Notes: generated by a model not told the origin, from the letters alone. DNA of 64,000 nucleotides from JAJRQY01 sp965224435 (GCA_965224435.1 OZ245048.1:3906001-3970000); one strand, 5' to 3'. Numbered from the stretch's first letter, positions 8,672-18,198 are shown. Program-made: numbers and translations.

Positions 8672-9265
8672 GTGAGACCCCTTGTTTGGAGCAGCTGGGT
8701 TGCGGCCACGGTGGCGGCGATTCCCTTCGTGTGGTTGCTGTCGATTGAGTTGGGTACCTCTCGCCGGGCCTCGCGCAAGCCCGATCCTGAAGATCTCGAG
8801 CTAGAAACCCAAACCGGCAAACTGGTTGACCTTGGGGCCGGTGTCGCCATCGTGGGCGGGCTTGTCTCATCCCTCTGGCTTACGTCGACGGTGATCGAGT
8901 CTCGTCTCCTGGTCTTCATCATCGGGGTGGCCCTCATGACCGGGGCCCTCATCCTGAGCGCATGGGCACGCAAACACCTTGGCCGGTTTCATCGAGATGA
9001 TCTCACCCACCACCCCGATCATGAGTTGGTTGACACCGGGCCGTACCGCCTCATCCGCCACCCGCTCTACACCGCGACAAGCTGTGCCTTCTTGGGAATC
9101 GGGTTCTGCCTCGGGACCTGGATCAGCATCAGCTTAGTCGCCCTACCAATCGGCGCTCTTGTCCACCGGATCCAGGTCGAAGAGCAACTGCTGGACCGGG
9201 CGCTTGGTAGCCAATATCGAGACTATGTCAAACGAACATCTCGACTAGTCCCCCGAGTCTGGTAG
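8672..9265 (+). CDS. isoprenylcysteine carboxyl methyltransferase (ICMT)-like membrane protein
   Basis: Protein of about 197 residues with four to five hydrophobic segments. The conserved ICMT/phospholipid-methyltransferase core is present: HELVDTGPYRLIRHPLYTA, then R-x2-VEEQLL and a terminal YRDYVKRTSRLVP. In this family these residues bind SAM and the head group at the membrane face. The bacterial substrate is unknown (isoprenoid, lipid or small thiol). GTG 8672 is used; TTG 8663, three codons earlier, is also possible. Confidence 0.82.
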   Translation: MRPLVWSSWVAATVAAIPFVWLLSIELGTSRRASRKPDPEDLELETQTGKLVDLGAGVAIVGGLVSSLWLTSTVIESRLLVFIIGVALMTGALILSAWARKHLGRFHRDDLTHHPDHELVDTGPYRLIRHPLYTATSCAFLGIGFCLGTWISISLVALPIGALVHRIQVEEQLLDRALGSQYRDYVKRTSRLVPRVW

Positions 9266-9296
9266 CAATCGCCGCCACCCTCACTCGCAGAACCCA

Positions 9297-11072
9297 CTAA
9301 GTGTTGAGACCAACGATGTCGAAGGCAGCAAGAAACGTGGAAACAAACTGAGCATCAGAGGCGACAATGTCACCCGAATCCAAGGCTTGAGAAAGCGGTT
9401 GTTTGCCAGCCAACACCTTGGCCCAGGTCTGGTGGCTCAGCTCGATGGTTGCCGAGGTCACACCACCAATACCGTCAGAACTCTGACGGCTTTCAACAAC
9501 GACGCCATTGCGCTGGACTAGCCCAATGTTCGCCCCATCCTCAAACTTCCAGACAAGTTCAACAACGCCTGTTCCGGCACCGCGGGCAGCCTCGGGTTTG
9601 TAGACCACTCGCAAGGCTCGGACCGAGTCTTGCGGAGCAGCGGCCAGAACCGCACCCATGGGGAAGCGATGGATTCGGAACCGACTCATATCCAGCTGGC
9701 CCTCCAACTCCAGAGCCCGTGTCAGGCACCAGTTTCGGATATTGGCCGAGGTCGTTCGCTGACCGATCGTCCGCAGCACCTCAGCCAAGCGAGCACGGTC
9801 CTCGGGGTCACCCGCATCAGCCCGACCCATATCGTCGGCTTCGCACTTCACCAACCAGGTCGCCATCTCCAACGCCCATCGCAAGTCCTCGTCGTGCAGC
9901 GCCTGATCGATCTGGGTTCGCACTTCGGCCTTGCCACCGAACCCTTCAACCATTCTCGTGGCTTTATCCACGGGTGGAAGTGGAAACAGTCGGGCCTCGT
10001 CACCATCAAACCAGCCTCGAAGTCCGCTGTAGATCTGCTTCACATGGTGCTCAACCAGGCCATAGAGCTGGGAGGTGAAGTAGTCATCTCCATATCCCTC
10101 AGGCAGGGTCACAAACTGTGAAACCTCATCCAGGGTCAGCCCCTTATTGATGCCTCGAATGGCCTGATCCAGCATGAACTGGATTGAGTCTCGATACCGA
10201 GTCACTGCATCAACAATGGCCTCTCGACCAGACAGCGGAGGACCATGGCAACCGAGCAGATACTCCGCCCCAAGGGAGCCAATCTGATCGAGTCCGGTGA
10301 GCAAGACGGTTGGGTCACGGAAACGTTCGCCCCGGATGGGGAAGACGTTGAAGAGAGCTGGCCACAACAGATTGTTCACGCATAGCCCAAGGCTGGGGAA
10401 CCAGATGGTGATCGAATCAGAAACGTCGGACGGTGCCGGAGTCATCTCGACCGGCAGACCGGCGATGGTCGTCGAGGTCGGCTCATCAAACAACTGGTTG
10501 GGGGCAACATACCCAACGGTATGGGGGTGATTGCTTGGATCTTGGAACCACGGACCAAGACCACAATTGATCAGGGCATCCGGACCATCCGGCGGCAAGA
10601 GCAGCCCGAATTGATGAACCAGGCCACGGCCTCCAACGGCGGAGGTTTCCAGCCCAATCTCACGCCGGTTTTCGATGATGGACCGGTGCCCCCAAATGTC
10701 GGGAGTGTGGCCAACGTCCTCGATGATGGCCTCGGTTCCGGACACATAGTGCGAATGGGTGTAGATGATGGAAACGATGGGGACATCGGTGTGTTCCCGC
10801 AAGGCGGCCAGCGCATTGCCCATCTCCTGGTTCGACTCACCGGAATCAATGGCAATGATGCCATCCGGTCCCTGGACGAACACCTGGTTGGACAGCCCAT
10901 TACCAACATAGGTCCAGATCCCGTCGGCAACTTGATGCATGGTCTTGTCGAACAAGTCGGAGTGATCAATCGAGGCCTGGTGGCCCAGCTGGCCCTTGGG
11001 CCCGACCCCGACGCGGTCACCATGGCTCTCGAAGCTATCGGCCGGGGCATCTTGCGGTACAAAGAAGGTCAC
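9297..11072 (-). CDS. alkylsulfatase-like metallo-beta-lactamase-fold hydrolase with altered metal motif
   Basis: Protein of about 591 residues with the three-part layout of SdsA1/BDS1 alkylsulfatases: MBL-fold domain, helical dimerisation domain (from about 320) and C-terminal SCP2-like domain (last 120 residues). The first zinc motif reads THSHYVSGT where reference enzymes have THSHxDHxGG, so the Asp and third His are Val and Ser. The region normally carrying a metal Glu reads APSDVSDS, while a later His (LLGCHGP) is kept. Activity may be changed or use one metal. GTG 11072 is chosen; the frame is open to 11273 but would then overlap the divergent serine hydrolase. Confidence 0.85.
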   Translation of the reverse strand: MTFFVPQDAPADSFESHGDRVGVGPKGQLGHQASIDHSDLFDKTMHQVADGIWTYVGNGLSNQVFVQGPDGIIAIDSGESNQEMGNALAALREHTDVPIVSIIYTHSHYVSGTEAIIEDVGHTPDIWGHRSIIENRREIGLETSAVGGRGLVHQFGLLLPPDGPDALINCGLGPWFQDPSNHPHTVGYVAPNQLFDEPTSTTIAGLPVEMTPAPSDVSDSITIWFPSLGLCVNNLLWPALFNVFPIRGERFRDPTVLLTGLDQIGSLGAEYLLGCHGPPLSGREAIVDAVTRYRDSIQFMLDQAIRGINKGLTLDEVSQFVTLPEGYGDDYFTSQLYGLVEHHVKQIYSGLRGWFDGDEARLFPLPPVDKATRMVEGFGGKAEVRTQIDQALHDEDLRWALEMATWLVKCEADDMGRADAGDPEDRARLAEVLRTIGQRTTSANIRNWCLTRALELEGQLDMSRFRIHRFPMGAVLAAAPQDSVRALRVVYKPEAARGAGTGVVELVWKFEDGANIGLVQRNGVVVESRQSSDGIGGVTSATIELSHQTWAKVLAGKQPLSQALDSGDIVASDAQFVSTFLAAFDIVGLNT

Positions 11073-11196
11073 ACCCGCATCCTGTCCTAGTTTGGGCTTG
11101 TCCGTCGAGCCCGGCGATCGTTTCGCCCGGTCGCCGCGGTTCGGGCCAAGCTGCTCAATATCGCCACTGCACCTCAAAGGACCTGGAGATCCACCG

Positions 11197-12612
11197 ATGA
11201 CAACAGAAGAAACACTCGACGCCGACAGCATTGCCTCGCTCCTCACCGCATCAGCCGAACGCCATCGGATCACTGGTGTCAGCCTGGCCGTAACCCAAGG
11301 TGATCAGCTAGTCGAGGCCGCTACTGGTTTCGTCAACAGTGCCGCCGGAATTGAGGCAACCCCAGACTCGGTCTTCCAGATCGGTTCGATCACCAAGCTT
11401 CTCACCGCCACCTTGATCATGCAGCTCATCGATGATGGCCTGCTCGACCTGGACACTCCTCTCTGCGAGGCCCTGCCCGAACTGGACTTGGCCGACTCCG
11501 CAGTCACCAAAGAGGTTGCCATCTCTCACCTGCTGAGCCACACCAGCGGGATCGAAGGCGACCATTTCTTGGACACCGGTCCCGGCGACGACTCTGTTGA
11601 ACGTTTCGTTGTCAGCTGTTCTGCACTGCCACAGATCCACCAGCCTGGCCAGTTTTTCTCCTACTGCAACACCGGGTTCATCCTCCTGGGTCGGATCATC
11701 GAGATACTGCGCGGAGCGCCATGGCCCAAGGTTCTGCAAGACCGAATCATCCAACCCTTGGGCCTCTCAGCCATGGGGACCGAAGCTCACGAAGCCATCC
11801 TCCACCGTGCCGCCGTTGGCCACATGGACGCCACGAATGATCCGGATGGCAGTCCGTTCGTCATCCCACAGTGGAATCTTCCTCGTTCCAATGCTCCGGC
11901 GGGGTCCACACCCTTCGGCCGGGCCCGTGACCTCATCCCCTTCGTTCAAGCCCATCTGGCGGAGGGGATTGCTGCCAACGGTCACCGGCTCCTCTCCACC
12001 GACTCAACCGTTGCCATGGTCGAACGACGAGTGACACTGCCTAAGCACGCCGCCGCCTCTGGGTGGGGCCTTGGTTGGATGCTGTTCGACCTAGACGGCG
12101 GACAGCTCATGGGCCACAACGGGGCAACGTTGGGCCAGACGTCGTGTCTTCGTGTCGAACCCAAGTCGGGTCTCATCATGTCGCTTCTCACTACCGGTGG
12201 CGGCGGCCGGGTCGCTCCATTCTTCCGAGAGGTGACCGACCAGATTTTCGGTGAGCATTGTGGCATCACTGCTCCAGCCACTGTTGACAGCCTGACCACC
12301 GTCGACCCATCCGGAATCGACCTCAACCGATATTCCGGGACCTTTCGTCGACTGGCCGTTGAGTTCAAGGTCAGCATCCAAGAGGACCAGCTTGTTCTCC
12401 GGTCCCGAGGTCGGAAGTCGCCGTGGAGTGAAGCTCCCGACGAGCAAAGCGTTCTCCGGCCCGTCTCCGATCGAGCCTTCGCCGTGGAGTCTCCCGGCCC
12501 TCTCGCCGGTTCCCCCGTCCAGTTCGAAGACTTCGACGAGCAGGGGCAGCCACAGTTCATTGGTATCGGCGCCCGGCTTGCACCCAGGGTTCAGCACCAG
12601 CCACGAAGCTAG
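11197..12612 (+). CDS. serine hydrolase of the class C beta-lactamase / esterase family
   Basis: Protein of 471 residues. The nucleophile motif S-I-T-K is at residues 64-67, the Y-x-N motif appears as YCN (FSYCNTGFILLGRIIE), and the third motif as HNG. These are the catalytic elements of DD-peptidase/AmpC-fold enzymes; most non-resistance members are esterases or peptidases. A C-terminal beta-rich extension of about 110 residues follows (lipocalin-like in many relatives). No signal peptide is seen, which argues for cytoplasmic hydrolysis rather than antibiotic resistance. ATG 11197 is used, on the conserved N-terminus. Confidence 0.87.
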   Translation: MTTEETLDADSIASLLTASAERHRITGVSLAVTQGDQLVEAATGFVNSAAGIEATPDSVFQIGSITKLLTATLIMQLIDDGLLDLDTPLCEALPELDLADSAVTKEVAISHLLSHTSGIEGDHFLDTGPGDDSVERFVVSCSALPQIHQPGQFFSYCNTGFILLGRIIEILRGAPWPKVLQDRIIQPLGLSAMGTEAHEAILHRAAVGHMDATNDPDGSPFVIPQWNLPRSNAPAGSTPFGRARDLIPFVQAHLAEGIAANGHRLLSTDSTVAMVERRVTLPKHAAASGWGLGWMLFDLDGGQLMGHNGATLGQTSCLRVEPKSGLIMSLLTTGGGGRVAPFFREVTDQIFGEHCGITAPATVDSLTTVDPSGIDLNRYSGTFRRLAVEFKVSIQEDQLVLRSRGRKSPWSEAPDEQSVLRPVSDRAFAVESPGPLAGSPVQFEDFDEQGQPQFIGIGARLAPRVQHQPRS

Positions 12613-12621
12613 GCTTGTCAC

Positions 12622-13113
12622 ATGTCGAAATGGGTGAACATCGCACTGAAGCTGGTCAAGCAGCTCCAGGCCGCGCAACGAGAGCACGAGCGAGGAACCG
12701 GCAAGCCGCGGAAGAAGCCGGCTCCACGGACCAGGCGTGTCGAGCACGGCGTACAGGTTGAGTACACACCCAATCTTGATGGTGACCCCGACCCTGGTGA
12801 AGTGGTTTGGACCTGGGTGCCATATCAAGAGGACCCGAACAAGGGCAAGGACCGACCCGTTGTCATCATTGGCCGGGTTGGCGATGACCTGGCAGGCGTT
12901 CCCCTTACCTCCAAGAACAAAGGCCGCGACGACCATGTCCTGGTTGGTACCGGCCCATGGGACCGCCGGAATCGCCCGAGTTGGGCCAAGGTCGATCGCC
13001 TCTTGACCATCGATCCCGATGACGTACGACGCGAAGGTGCCATCCTGGACAAGAAGCACTTCGATACCGTCATTGACAAGCTGGCCCAGTACCACGAACT
13101 CGTTCGCCGCTAG
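12622..13113 (+). CDS. PemK/MazF-family protein, no antitoxin alongside
   Basis: Protein of 163 residues. A basic N-terminal 50 residues (Lys/Arg/Pro rich) leads into the PemK/MazF barrel from GEVVWTWVPYQEDPNKGKDRP, the typical actinobacterial start of the family, ending with the WAKVDRLLTID strand. MazF proteins cleave mRNA, but this long, basic-tailed actinobacterial type usually has no obvious antitoxin and may be a housekeeping relative. It starts 9 bases after the serine hydrolase stop, so it is probably co-transcribed. Confidence 0.8.
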   Translation: MSKWVNIALKLVKQLQAAQREHERGTGKPRKKPAPRTRRVEHGVQVEYTPNLDGDPDPGEVVWTWVPYQEDPNKGKDRPVVIIGRVGDDLAGVPLTSKNKGRDDHVLVGTGPWDRRNRPSWAKVDRLLTIDPDDVRREGAILDKKHFDTVIDKLAQYHELVRR

Positions 13114-13154
13114 CTATAACATTCATCGAACTTGCACCACCATGAGGTAATTCA

Positions 13155-13994
13155 ATGGGATTTCGTTTTGCCAACGTTTCCGGCCGGTCGGCCCTAGTCG
13201 ATGACAGCAGAGACTATTACGACCTGCACCGGATCTCCTCCGGGGCAATCTCGGCCGACCCAATGAAGGCGCTGCGGGATCCTCGAGCCCTTCGGACCGC
13301 TCAATCCAAGCTCGGTGATGCAGCGCCCGACGGAGCCATGGACGGAGCCGACATCGGTCCGCCAATCCCCACACCGCGCAACATCTTCGCCATCGGCCTC
13401 AACTACGCCGAGCACATTGCAGAAACGGGGGCCGAGACGTCCAATGCTCCGGTTCTGTTCACCAAGTTCCCCAGCTGCATCGTTGGTCCCAATAGCGACG
13501 TTGAGTTACGAACAGATGACGCCGACTACGAGATCGAGATGGTCGTCGTCATCGGCAAGGCCGGACGCGACATCGCGGTTGAGCACGCCTGGGGTCATGT
13601 GCTTGGGCTAACCGCTGGCCAGGACATCTCCGACCGCGTCATGCAGTTTGCGGCAACCCCCGCCCACTTTGATCTCGGCAAGTCACGCGACACCTACGGC
13701 CCGATCGGCCCAACGCTGGTCTCGCCCGACATGTTCGAGAACCCCAACGAACTCCGAATCCATTGCTCCATCAATGGTGAGATGAGGCAGGACTCCAACA
13801 CCAAGCACCTCATCCACTCAGTGGCGGATCTCATCGCCTATATCTCCACCGCCCTAACCCTGGCACCTGGTGACATCATCTTTACTGGCACGCCGGACGG
13901 GGTCGGGTTCACCGACGGTAAGTTCCTGCGCCCCGGCGACGTCATCTCTTCGGGAGTTGAGGGCATCGGAACCCTCACTAACCGCTGCGTCTGA
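13155..13994 (+). CDS. fumarylacetoacetate hydrolase (FAH) family enzyme
   Basis: Protein of 279 residues with the FAH C-terminal fold. Metal-binding acidic residues are visible in DYEIEMVVVIGK and GQDISDR, and the glycine-rich end FTGTPDGVGF is typical. Family members hydrolyse or hydrate 2-keto acids such as acylpyruvates, 2-keto-4-pentenoate derivatives or oxaloacetate. Exact substrate is not determinable. GAGG precedes ATG 13155. The next gene, an LLM oxidoreductase on the same strand, may belong to the same catabolic unit. Confidence 0.9.
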   Translation: MGFRFANVSGRSALVDDSRDYYDLHRISSGAISADPMKALRDPRALRTAQSKLGDAAPDGAMDGADIGPPIPTPRNIFAIGLNYAEHIAETGAETSNAPVLFTKFPSCIVGPNSDVELRTDDADYEIEMVVVIGKAGRDIAVEHAWGHVLGLTAGQDISDRVMQFAATPAHFDLGKSRDTYGPIGPTLVSPDMFENPNELRIHCSINGEMRQDSNTKHLIHSVADLIAYISTALTLAPGDIIFTGTPDGVGFTDGKFLRPGDVISSGVEGIGTLTNRCV

Positions 13995-14062
13995 CAGCGA
14001 CAAGAAAGAGCTCAAACTCACCGTTTTCGCACGAGTACGCCGCCACCAGTAAGATCGCCAGC

Positions 14063-14995
14063 GTGACTCGACCATTTCGCTTCGGAATCCAAGCCCAGAA
14101 CGCTGCCACCCGTAAAGACTGGGTTGAGACGGTAAAGAAGGCCGAAGACCTCGGCTATTCATCCATGACCTTGCCCGACCATTTCGATGGTCAGCTGGCT
14201 CCCGCCATCGCCTTGCAAGTGGCAGCCGATGTCACCACCGATTTGCGAGTCGGCGCCCTGGTCTGGTGCAACGACTACCGCCACCCCGTTGTCTTTGCCA
14301 ACGAGATGGCAACTCTGGACATCATGTCCGAAGGTCGCCTCGAGCTAGGCATTGGTGCCGGCTGGATGAAGTCAGACTATGACGCCGCAGGCATGAGCTA
14401 TGACCGACCCGGTATCCGCATCGAGCGCATGATCGAATCGGTCACCATCCTCAAAGGTCTCTTCGCCGACGGACCCTTCTCGTTCCAGGGTCAGCACTAC
14501 ACCATCACCGATCTTGACCTCCAGCCCAAGCCTGTCCAGAAGCCCCATCCCCCCATCTTGATTGGTGGCGGCGGTAAGCGCATGCTTCGCAACGCCGGGA
14601 AGATGGCCGACATCATCGGCATCAACCCCAACCTCAAGGCTGGTCTCATCGACTCCAACACCGCCTCAGACGCAACCGCGGCCAAGTTTGCCGAGAAGCT
14701 GGCTTGGGTCAAGGAAGGGGCCGGTGACCGCTACGACGACATTGAACTCAACGTTCGAGTATTCGTCATGGTCATGACGGATGACCCGAAGGGCATGGCC
14801 GAAATGATGGCCCCATCCATGGGCATGTCCCCCGAAGACGCCCTCAAATCACCCTTGGCCCTGGTCGGCGACACCCAGTCCATGGCCAACGACCTGCTGG
14901 CCCGGCGCGAGCAATTCGGATTCAGCTATATCGGCATCGGTGTGGACGAGATGGAACAGTTCGCCCCGGTCGTGGCCCAACTGTCGGGCACCTAA
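14063..14995 (+). CDS. LLM class F420-dependent oxidoreductase
   Basis: Protein of 310 residues of the luciferase-like monooxygenase fold, reading closest to the actinobacterial F420-type group (FRFGIQAQ start, LPDHFDGQLAP, RVGALVWCNDYRHP, GRLELGIGAGW). Uses F420 or flavin; the substrate is unknown. GTG 14063 is the start, with no better codon upstream. It follows the FAH-family gene by 68 bases on the same strand. Confidence 0.9.
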   Translation: MTRPFRFGIQAQNAATRKDWVETVKKAEDLGYSSMTLPDHFDGQLAPAIALQVAADVTTDLRVGALVWCNDYRHPVVFANEMATLDIMSEGRLELGIGAGWMKSDYDAAGMSYDRPGIRIERMIESVTILKGLFADGPFSFQGQHYTITDLDLQPKPVQKPHPPILIGGGGKRMLRNAGKMADIIGINPNLKAGLIDSNTASDATAAKFAEKLAWVKEGAGDRYDDIELNVRVFVMVMTDDPKGMAEMMAPSMGMSPEDALKSPLALVGDTQSMANDLLARREQFGFSYIGIGVDEMEQFAPVVAQLSGT

Positions 14996-15037
14996 TCCTC
15001 GCTAGTCTGATCAATCCACGATCTCGGAGCAACACCG

Positions 15038-15388
15038 ATGCCAACCGGCCAATTCGATCCGCTGGTCCCACCAGCAGCTCCACAAACCCAACCGACAGCA
15101 CCATCCACCCCTCATGCGCCACCCATTGGCGTGGTCCGACGCATCTTCAACATTGTTTTCGGTAGTTTTCTGATCTTCATTGGCGTCCTGATGATCTTCA
15201 TTCCCGGCCCAGGAATTGCTGCCATTCTTGCCGGACTGAACCTGGTCAAGCCAGACAACAAGATCTCGCAATACATCCGAGCTCGGATGGAAAAACGGAA
15301 GCAGGATCGAGCCGGGACACGCCCGCCAGCACCCCCTTCAGGGCCGCTCCAACCACCCCCAGCCCTCCCCCCACCACCGGCCACCTAG
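15038..15388 (+). CDS. PGPGW-family membrane protein, copy 1
   Basis: Protein of 116 residues: Pro-rich N-terminal tail of about 30 residues, one long hydrophobic hairpin around the IPGPG turn (residues about 42-70), then a basic segment (LVKPDNKISQYIRARMEKRKQ) and a Pro-rich tail of about 25 residues. The hairpin is that of the actinobacterial PGPGW/TIGR02611 membrane family of unknown function. GGAG lies upstream of ATG 15038. A paralogue follows 120 bases later. Confidence 0.85.
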   Translation: MPTGQFDPLVPPAAPQTQPTAPSTPHAPPIGVVRRIFNIVFGSFLIFIGVLMIFIPGPGIAAILAGLNLVKPDNKISQYIRARMEKRKQDRAGTRPPAPPSGPLQPPPALPPPPAT

Positions 15389-15508
15389 CCCGCAAGGGAT
15401 CGGTAACCTTCGGGCCTCAGTGGGAACTTTCAAGATCCCGTTCGCGTTACCTACACTGGCTAAGCCGCATCTGGCTTCGCTATCAACAACCCTCGGAGAC
15501 CCGAACGA

Positions 15509-15922
15509 ATGAAACTGGACTATGAAGATCTTCAACCTGGCATTAGCGAGAGTGAAGACGTCCACGGGATTCGCCGATTCCAGAACATCATTGTTGGTGT
15601 CTTCGTCGTGATCATCGGCATCATCTTGATGCCCCTACCAGGCCCCGGCATCGCCATAGTCCTTGTTGGACTCAACCTGATCAAGCCCGACAACCGGCTG
15701 GTTCGCTACATCCGGACCCGCACCCCCGGCATTCCCGAAGAGGGACCCATCCCCCGCAACAGCATCATCTTTGCCGTCGTGATGATGATCGGTGCCTCCA
15801 TCATTTCCTACTTCTACGGTGATGTCATCTTTGGTCCGATGAAGGAGTTCGCTGCCCCGGTCCTGGATCCGGTCAAGAACTTCTTCACCAATATTTGGGG
15901 CGGCTTCAAGGGCTGGTTCTAG
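15509..15922 (+). CDS. PGPGW-family membrane protein, copy 2
   Basis: Protein of 137 residues. The hairpin (LPGPGIAIVLVGLNLIKPDN) closely matches copy 1, and the basic RLVRYIRTRTPG segment follows. Unlike copy 1 it has an additional C-terminal hydrophobic segment (near residues 88-105) and a Trp/Phe-rich end. The two genes look like a tandem duplication followed by divergence of their tails. GGAG precedes the start at a wide distance. Confidence 0.85.
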   Translation: MKLDYEDLQPGISESEDVHGIRRFQNIIVGVFVVIIGIILMPLPGPGIAIVLVGLNLIKPDNRLVRYIRTRTPGIPEEGPIPRNSIIFAVVMMIGASIISYFYGDVIFGPMKEFAAPVLDPVKNFFTNIWGGFKGWF

Positions 15923-15939
15923 CGAGAATCAACAGGGGC

Positions 15940-18198
15940 CTAGAGCGGGCCGAGGATGTCATCCAACGACATCTGGGTGGGGGCGGCCTGATGCTCGGCA
16001 ACACTCGCTTCGACTACAGCGACGTCATCACTGATCATGAATTCTGGCAAGGGACGTGAGTGCACAATCACCAGTCGCTTGGTTGAACGAGTCACCGCAA
16101 CATAGAGCGAGCGGGCGCCCTGAGGTTCCTGGTCGATCATGTCTGCTGGTTCAACCACAATGGTGGTGTCTACCTCTAGGCCCTTCACCAGACTGACTGG
16201 CACCAGGGTGACCGGGTGATCAAAACCATCTCGTCGAGCCCGGCCATAGTCAACCTCAGCGGCTTCGAATGCGGCCGCCATTGCTTCGTACTCACCCGTG
16301 GCACACACCACCGCAACATTGCCCTGAGCAAGCTCGGACTGTTCGGCTTGAGCCTCAGCGATCACTGATGCGAACAGTGATCCAGTGGCTGAGGTCGTGA
16401 CGAACCGCGGCCCATCACCATCGGAGCGAACAGCCTGCGGCGGGGCCAGTTCCGGAGCAGCAACCTTCAACACCCTGGCGGCCAGCTCCATGGTCGGGCC
16501 AGGAATGCGGTAGCCGACCGTTAGTTCCGCTCGGCGCGGAGGCCGTCGATCGGGCAGGTGTTCAAGGATCTCCGACCAGTTGGCGTGAGCCCACGATCCG
16601 GTGGATTGTGCGATGTCACCAACAATCGTCATGGACCCATTCAGCGAACGCCGAGTCAGCATTCGCAGCTGCATTGGGGAAAGGTCTTGAGCTTCATCGA
16701 CCACGATGTGGCCATAAGTCCGAACATCATCCACTTCCTGATGTTTCGGACGCGGACCGAGACGCTCGAAGGCTTCATCCAGAACCGGGACGTCGTCAAT
16801 GGTCCATATCCGCCCGGCCACGTCGTATTCGTCTTCCCATCCTTGATAGAGGGCGCCGTACTCCTCATCGCTCAGACGCTTGCCGCCAGCCGATCGCATC
16901 AGAGCCTTCGATCCGTACAAGTCATGCACGAGCTGGGCCGGCGATAAGACAGGCCACATTCGCAACAAGATGGAACGAATATCCTCTCGTCCAGACAGCG
17001 ACTCGCGCACGGCATCCGGATCGGCTGGACCATCGGGATGAGACTCAGCCAGGGTCTCAAACACCGCTCGGACCACAAAGCCCCGAGCCGCGTTGTGACC
17101 GCGGAATCGACGGCGAGCTTGGCGAATGATCTCCTCCGATTCGGCCACCGACATCCGCAAGTAACGATGGCCATAGCCAACCCGCAGATCCTCCAGCATC
17201 GGGCGCTGCCGGTCAGCAACCGCTCGCCTGATCAGGTTGACCATGCGAAGGTCACCCTTGATTCTGCCGCCGGCATATGAGCTAAAGCCCTGCACCCGAA
17301 CGCCGGGGATGAGGTCGGCCAGAACAGACATCTGCACACCGGCTTCGCCCAGTGAAGGCAGGACCTGTTCGATATAGCCCAGGAACAACCGGTTGGGACC
17401 GACGACCAACACGCCTTGTCCTTCGAGCGGAAAACGGTGGCTATACAACAGATAGGCCGCCCGGTGAAGAGCAACCACGGTCTTGCCGGTGCCCGGGCCG
17501 CCCTGCACTACAAGGACTCCGGGCAGTGGCGCCCGAATGATCTCGTCCTGTTCGGCCTGGATGGTGCCAACAATGTCGGAGAGCTGACCGGTGCGCGAAG
17601 TCTCCAGAGCGGCAATCAGCGCGCCTTCGCCACGCAGCTCACGTCCGTTGACCATGACTCGTTTCTGGCCAGCAGCAGCACCAAAGAATTCGTCTTCCAG
17701 GCCAAGCAATTCTCGTCCGCGGGAGATGAAGTGGCGGCGACGGACAAGCCCCTGGGACTCGCGACCAGTGGCTCGATAGAACGATTCAGCGATTGGTGCT
17801 CGCCAATCGACAATCAGAGGTTCCTTGTCGGCATCAGAAATGGCGATACGACCGATGTGGTAACTCTCTCCACCAGCTGCCTCGGTCTGGTCGATACGAC
17901 CAAAACAAAGTGATCGGGTGCCGATGTCGAGATTGGCCAAGCGGGTGGCAATATTGCCAATGATGACCTCTCGCTCATAGCGAGCCTGGGTCGTTCCACC
18001 ACGACCGACCTCAACCATGTTCTGGAGCCGAAGGGCCTCAGCTCGGGTCTCTTCCAAACGCTCATAGGCCAGATCCAGGTGGGCTTGCTCGGCCGCCAAC
18101 TCAAGATCAATCGACTCGGCGACGCCAGCAGCAGAACCATTCAGGCCATTCGTCAAATCTGAGTTAGATCCGGACACACCACTCCTGTTCTGATTCAT
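15940..18198 (-). CDS. helD: HelD/HelR-like RNA polymerase-associated UvrD-family ATPase
   Basis: Protein of 752 residues. An N-terminal helical region (to about residue 75) precedes a UvrD-like motor split by an insertion. Walker A GGPGTGKT is at 233-240 and the Walker B/motif II DEAQDLSPMQ lies in the middle. The late motif is VSLVKGLEVDTTIVVEP, then YVAVTRSTKRLVIVH. This is the layout of HelD proteins, which release stalled RNA polymerase; actinobacterial HelR also confers rifampicin tolerance. ATG 18198 is chosen; the frame is open to 18345. It is divergent from the protoporphyrinogen oxidase gene. Confidence 0.88.
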   Translation of the reverse strand: MNQNRSGVSGSNSDLTNGLNGSAAGVAESIDLELAAEQAHLDLAYERLEETRAEALRLQNMVEVGRGGTTQARYEREVIIGNIATRLANLDIGTRSLCFGRIDQTEAAGGESYHIGRIAISDADKEPLIVDWRAPIAESFYRATGRESQGLVRRRHFISRGRELLGLEDEFFGAAAGQKRVMVNGRELRGEGALIAALETSRTGQLSDIVGTIQAEQDEIIRAPLPGVLVVQGGPGTGKTVVALHRAAYLLYSHRFPLEGQGVLVVGPNRLFLGYIEQVLPSLGEAGVQMSVLADLIPGVRVQGFSSYAGGRIKGDLRMVNLIRRAVADRQRPMLEDLRVGYGHRYLRMSVAESEEIIRQARRRFRGHNAARGFVVRAVFETLAESHPDGPADPDAVRESLSGREDIRSILLRMWPVLSPAQLVHDLYGSKALMRSAGGKRLSDEEYGALYQGWEDEYDVAGRIWTIDDVPVLDEAFERLGPRPKHQEVDDVRTYGHIVVDEAQDLSPMQLRMLTRRSLNGSMTIVGDIAQSTGSWAHANWSEILEHLPDRRPPRRAELTVGYRIPGPTMELAARVLKVAAPELAPPQAVRSDGDGPRFVTTSATGSLFASVIAEAQAEQSELAQGNVAVVCATGEYEAMAAAFEAAEVDYGRARRDGFDHPVTLVPVSLVKGLEVDTTIVVEPADMIDQEPQGARSLYVAVTRSTKRLVIVHSRPLPEFMISDDVAVVEASVAEHQAAPTQMSLDDILGPL

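Noticed and set aside
11197..12612. Beta-lactam resistance gene
   Set aside because: The fold is the class C type, but there is no signal peptide, the protein is too long (471 residues) and carries an extra C-terminal domain, typical of esterase-like members.
12091..13095. 334-codon minus-strand frame under the serine hydrolase and PemK-like genes
   Set aside because: Both plus-strand genes show family motifs; the antisense frame shows none.
15389..15508. Hairpin terminator between the PGPGW genes
   Set aside because: Only a weak CCCG/CGGG pairing with a long loop and no T run; it does not support a terminator.
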